A DNA stretch of 64,000 nt from Terrimesophilobacter sp964651535 (lineage in GTDB: Bacteria > Actinomycetota > Actinomycetes > Actinomycetales > Microbacteriaceae), in assembly GCA_964651535.1 (NCBI GenBank), contig CAZYYE010000001.1, positions 248,001 through 312,000 of the forward strand, in the 5' to 3' direction. Both the position numbers and the translations under genes were made by a program. Numbering within the stretch: position 1 is the stretch's first letter; the number at the start of each line of letters is the position of its first letter. The notes under the pieces are model-generated. The model was not told where the DNA came from. It did no database searches and saw only the letters and a program-made list of their open reading frames with translations. Below are positions 61,703 to 64,000 of this stretch, piece after piece.

Positions 61703-61746
61703 CTCATAATCGTGAGGTCGCGGGTTCGAATCCCGCCCCAGCTACA
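61703..61746. repeat. attR core (44 bp)
   Basis: A perfect copy of 57110-57153 (3' half of tRNA-Met). The 5' half of a tRNA is absent here, so this is not a functional tRNA gene. It marks the right end of the element; host sequence resumes at 61747. Confidence 0.92.
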
Positions 61747-61816
61747 CATCGCGGATACGGCCTGCGTGCAGCCGACATTCAGACAACTCACACGAACTCT
61801 GACTACTTTGGCGCGC

Positions 61817-62725
61817 ATGGCACGTTCGTCGAGTGCACAGGCTCAGACCATCGTCGTGGGCGGCAAACGCATCCACGTAACGAGCCTCGACAAGGTGATG
61901 TATCCGTCCACCGGCACCACCAAAGCCGACATTCTCGACTACTACACGCGCATCGCCGAGGTGTTCATCCGGTACGCGCACGACCGGCCGGCAACGCGCA
62001 AGCGCTGGGTCGACGGGGTGGGGACAGCGCAGAAGCCAGGTGAATTCTTCTTCCAGAAAGACCTCGGCGAATCCGCGCCGGCATGGGTACAGCGTCGAAC
62101 CATCAAACACAAAGAGCGCACGAACGAATATCCGCTTGTGAACAACGCCGCCACTCTGGCGTGGCTCGCGCAGATCTCCGCTCTCGAAATCCACGTGCCG
62201 CAATGGCAGTTCAATCGCCGAGGTGATCCACGAAAACCTGACCGGCTCGTCCTGGATCTCGACCCCGGCGACGGGATCGGGCTTCCCGAATGTGCGGAAG
62301 TCGCCCGAGCCGCGGCGGCGATTCTCGACGACAAGAAAATGGCATGCTTTCCGGTGACGAGCGGCAGCAAAGGCATCCACCTCTACGCGCCCCTCGACGG
62401 AAAGCGCACGTCAGACGAGGTATCCGACATCGCGAATGAACTGGCGCGAGCGCTCGTCGCTGATCTGCCTGATCTGGTCGTCAGCGACATGAAACGAGCG
62501 CTGCGACCCGGCAAAGTCTTCGTGGACTGGAGCCAGAACAGGGCATCCAAGACGACCATCGCCCCCTATTCCCTCCGAGGGAGGCTGCGACCCACCGTGG
62601 CAGCGCCGCGAACGTGGGCGGAATTGGAGTCGCCGACGCTCGCCCAACTCGAATTCGGTGAGGTGCTCGAACGGGCAGAGGGCGGGAACGACCCTCTCGC
62701 GTCACTGATTCGAACGTCACCGTGA
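61817..62725 (+). CDS. LigD-type polymerase/primase domain protein
   Basis: 302 residues; the stand-alone polymerase domain of bacterial NHEJ LigD (AEP superfamily). It begins with the standard ITSLDKVMYP-like HVTSLDKVMYPSTGTTKADI. The catalytic acidic motif is VLDLDPGDGIGL (DxD), TSGSKGIHLYAPL carries the conserved Ser/His, and VFVDWSQNRASKTTIAPYSLR is near the end. No ligase or Ku gene is in the window. ATG 61817 is chosen because the longer frame runs through attR. Confidence 0.92.
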   Translation: MARSSSAQAQTIVVGGKRIHVTSLDKVMYPSTGTTKADILDYYTRIAEVFIRYAHDRPATRKRWVDGVGTAQKPGEFFFQKDLGESAPAWVQRRTIKHKERTNEYPLVNNAATLAWLAQISALEIHVPQWQFNRRGDPRKPDRLVLDLDPGDGIGLPECAEVARAAAAILDDKKMACFPVTSGSKGIHLYAPLDGKRTSDEVSDIANELARALVADLPDLVVSDMKRALRPGKVFVDWSQNRASKTTIAPYSLRGRLRPTVAAPRTWAELESPTLAQLEFGEVLERAEGGNDPLASLIRTSP

Positions 62726-62756
62726 AACCCGTCATCGGCGAAAGAAAGGAACTGCG

Positions 62757-63023
62757 ATGCCAGGCAAGAAGAATCCGCAACTGAAAGATCCGGAGCTCTA
62801 CGGGGAGTTGCGCGATGAAGGTGCGTCCAAAGAGAAAGCCGCTCGAGTCTCCAACGCGATCGCGAAACGCGGAGCGTCCGCGGTGGGGCGAAAGGGCGGG
62901 AAATCCGGATCCTACGACGACTGGACGGTCAGCGAACTCCGCGACCGTGCGAAAGAACTGGGGCTTGAAGGGTACTCGGGGAAAAGAAAGTCGGAACTCA
63001 TCGACCTGCTGCGTCACCACTGA
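62757..63023 (+). CDS. Small protein with Rho N-terminal/SAP-like domain
   Basis: 88 residues. The N-terminal LKDPELYGELRDEGASKEKAARVSNAIAKRG matches a small actinobacterial family (DUF7218-like). The C-terminal YDDWTVSELRDRAKELGLEGYSGKRKSELIDLL is a Rho_N/SAP helix-extended loop that usually binds nucleic acid. GAAAGGAA precedes the ATG. It is on the same strand 31 nt after the LigD-type gene, so a joint role in DNA repair is possible (inference). Confidence 0.85.
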   Translation: MPGKKNPQLKDPELYGELRDEGASKEKAARVSNAIAKRGASAVGRKGGKSGSYDDWTVSELRDRAKELGLEGYSGKRKSELIDLLRHH

Positions 63024-63077
63024 ACAGTCCCGAACTCTGGCCGAGAGGCTCTATCGTGAAAGAAAGGATGGCCCGAC

Positions 63078-63548
63078 ATGGCAACGGATCCGCTGCTGCC
63101 GAGTGAAGTTTCACCTGTGGTCGGCGGCTTCGACCGCTTCGCGGAAGGTGCGTCGAAAGTCGCCAGCCGCGCGTGGTTCTTCGCGTTTTGCGTGCTGCTC
63201 GTCGTGGTGTGGGCGCCGTCGATCATCTTTCTCAAAGACATCGACACGTGGCAGCTGATCATCAACACCCTCACGACGATCGTGACATTCCTCATGGTCG
63301 CTTTGTTGCAGAACAGCCAGACGCGCGCGGACCTGGCGCTTCAGCACAAACTCAACGCCATCGCCGAAATGCTGGCGCATATCGCCGAGGACCGGGGTCT
63401 GAGCGACGACGCCACGGAGCTTCGCGATGCGGTCGGACTCGAGACGCGTGAGAGCACGAGCGACAACAGCACCGACGAGAATGCGTCGGCACAGAAGAAG
63501 CCGGCACAGAAGAAGTCGACACAGAAGAGCTCCCGAACCAGGAAATAG
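63078..63548 (+). CDS. Low-affinity iron permease family protein
   Basis: 156 residues with two membrane segments (AWFFAFCVLLVVVWAPSIIFL and IINTLTTIVTFLMVALLQNSQ), the second ending in the family's QNSQTRADLALQHKLN signature. The C-terminal tail is Lys/Gln/Ser-rich (QKKPAQKKSTQK). The family name derives from yeast Fet4; iron transport by such short bacterial proteins is unproven. Confidence 0.85.
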   Translation: MATDPLLPSEVSPVVGGFDRFAEGASKVASRAWFFAFCVLLVVVWAPSIIFLKDIDTWQLIINTLTTIVTFLMVALLQNSQTRADLALQHKLNAIAEMLAHIAEDRGLSDDATELRDAVGLETRESTSDNSTDENASAQKKPAQKKSTQKSSRTRK

Positions 63549-63708
63549 GGTCCAGCGCACGCGTATAGTTTTCTGCGAACGTGACACGATCCGAGGAGGT
63601 GAGCCCGATGCACGCACTGTCCACTTTGGGCGCTCCTTCGAGATCACGATCACGCGACTGACGTAGCCGTCGCGGGGGCGCCACACGCACTCCCAGAAAG
63701 CCACGGCT

Positions 63709-64000
63709 ATGAAACCTTCTCTTCAACGCGACACCGAGGCGCCCTCCGGCGACGCCTCGGGATTCACAAACCGCACAGCGCTCGTCCTGGGTGGTGGCGG
63801 ATCCGCAGGCAATGCCTGGTTGATCGGCGTCATCGCCGGCCTGCATGGCGCGGGGCTGGATGTCACCAATGCCGACCTCATCATCGGCACGTCGGCCGGC
63901 GCAACAGCGGCGGCCCAGATCACCGGCGCCAGTCCCACCGAACTGTTCGCGAGCATTCTTACGGCACCGACACTGCAGCGAGTTGCGGCCGGACCCATTC
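63709..64000 (+). CDS. Patatin-like phospholipase (5' part only)
   Basis: The frame opens at ATG 63709 and is still open at the window end (97 codons). It shows the oxyanion-hole motif LVLGGGGSAGNAWLIGV and the nucleophile elbow LIIGTSAGATAAA, typical of patatin-type serine lipases. The catalytic Asp lies beyond the window. The 160 nt before it show no gene. Confidence 0.88.
   Translation, partial: MKPSLQRDTEAPSGDASGFTNRTALVLGGGGSAGNAWLIGVIAGLHGAGLDVTNADLIIGTSAGATAAAQITGASPTELFASILTAPTLQRVAAGPI

Larger units (their letters stand above)
57110..61746. mobile_element. Small tRNA-Met integrative element carrying a Pycsar-like pair
   Basis: Bounded by perfect 44-bp repeats, about 4.6 kb. Genes, all on the minus strand: tyrosine integrase, HTH-like protein, PycTM-like effector, nucleotide cyclase, zinc-ribbon-like microprotein, HUH replication initiator. 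An integrase plus a plasmid-type Rep recalls actinomycete integrative and conjugative elements, but no Tra/FtsK transfer gene is present. The cyclase region is visibly richer in A+T than the flanks. It should need help for transfer (inference). Confidence 0.88.

Noticed and set aside
61703..61746. Second tRNA-Met gene
   Set aside because: Only the 3' half is present; it is the attR copy left by integration.

Overview
The window is GC-rich bacterial chromosome (clearly above 60 % G+C by eye) with GTG/TTG starts, many 1-14 nt start/stop overlaps, a 32-residue bS22 gene, a BldC-like regulator, menaquinone genes and a Gram-positive LexA box. This points to an actinobacterium, most likely Microbacteriaceae (inference from gene content; no database was searched). 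One 100-N run (24824-24923) shows it is a draft scaffold.

Layout. 1-6.5 kb: an amino-sugar uptake locus. A GntR/HutC regulator and a DUF4127 gene (cut by the left edge) are read leftward. Divergent from them are an ABC sugar importer (binding lipoprotein and two permeases), NanE and a ROK kinase, with operator-like TGGT..ACCA boxes between. 6.5-9.1 kb: a secreted protein, an ECF sigma factor with a membrane partner, and a YjbR-type protein. 9.15-10.54 kb: tRNA-Arg with an IS481-family element inserted flush against its CCA, with a 16-bp target duplication. 10.5-24.8 kb: housekeeping and poorly known genes (polytopic membrane protein plus PQQ propeller, NUDIX, class V aminotransferase, PsuG and a PfkB kinase, a glutamine methyltransferase-like protein, a winged-helix regulator, Upp, TadA, a glutamine amidotransferase, a CDF transporter, ProC). 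25-31 kb: TrkA/TrkH potassium uptake, ArsR and BldC-like regulators, bS22, a redoxin, an AlkD-like protein and archaeal-type AspS, whose gene carries a palindromic element in frame.

31-51 kb is a respiration block. TlpA, CcdA, ResB and CcsA form a system II cytochrome c maturation operon. MenC, MenB, MenE, MenA, MenD, MenF, MenG and a polyprenyl diphosphate synthase make menaquinone. Among them sit a LexA-boxed DUF222/HNH gene, a PPK2 kinase and a ferredoxin-NADP reductase. 51-57 kb: cardiolipin synthase, YajQ, a lytic transglycosylase, tRNA-Tyr, an inositol-phosphatase whose start codon overlaps the tRNA CCA, an M23 peptidase, tRNA-Thr and tRNA-Met.

57.1-61.75 kb is the most notable part. 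It is a compact integrative element of about 4.6 kb inserted in tRNA-Met and bounded by perfect 44-bp repeats (57110-57153 and 61703-61746). It encodes a tyrosine integrase, a small HTH-like protein, an HUH-motif replication initiator, a 44-residue zinc-ribbon-like protein, and a translationally coupled pair: a class III nucleotide cyclase and a three-segment membrane protein. I interpret the pair as a Pycsar anti-phage system (PycC plus PycTM) carried by a minimal actinomycete integrative element. Repeats sharing GAGACTA sit at the int start and upstream of the HTH gene and could be its operators. The right end (61.8-64 kb) is host sequence again: a LigD-type polymerase domain, a small Rho_N-type protein, an iron-permease-family protein and a truncated patatin gene.
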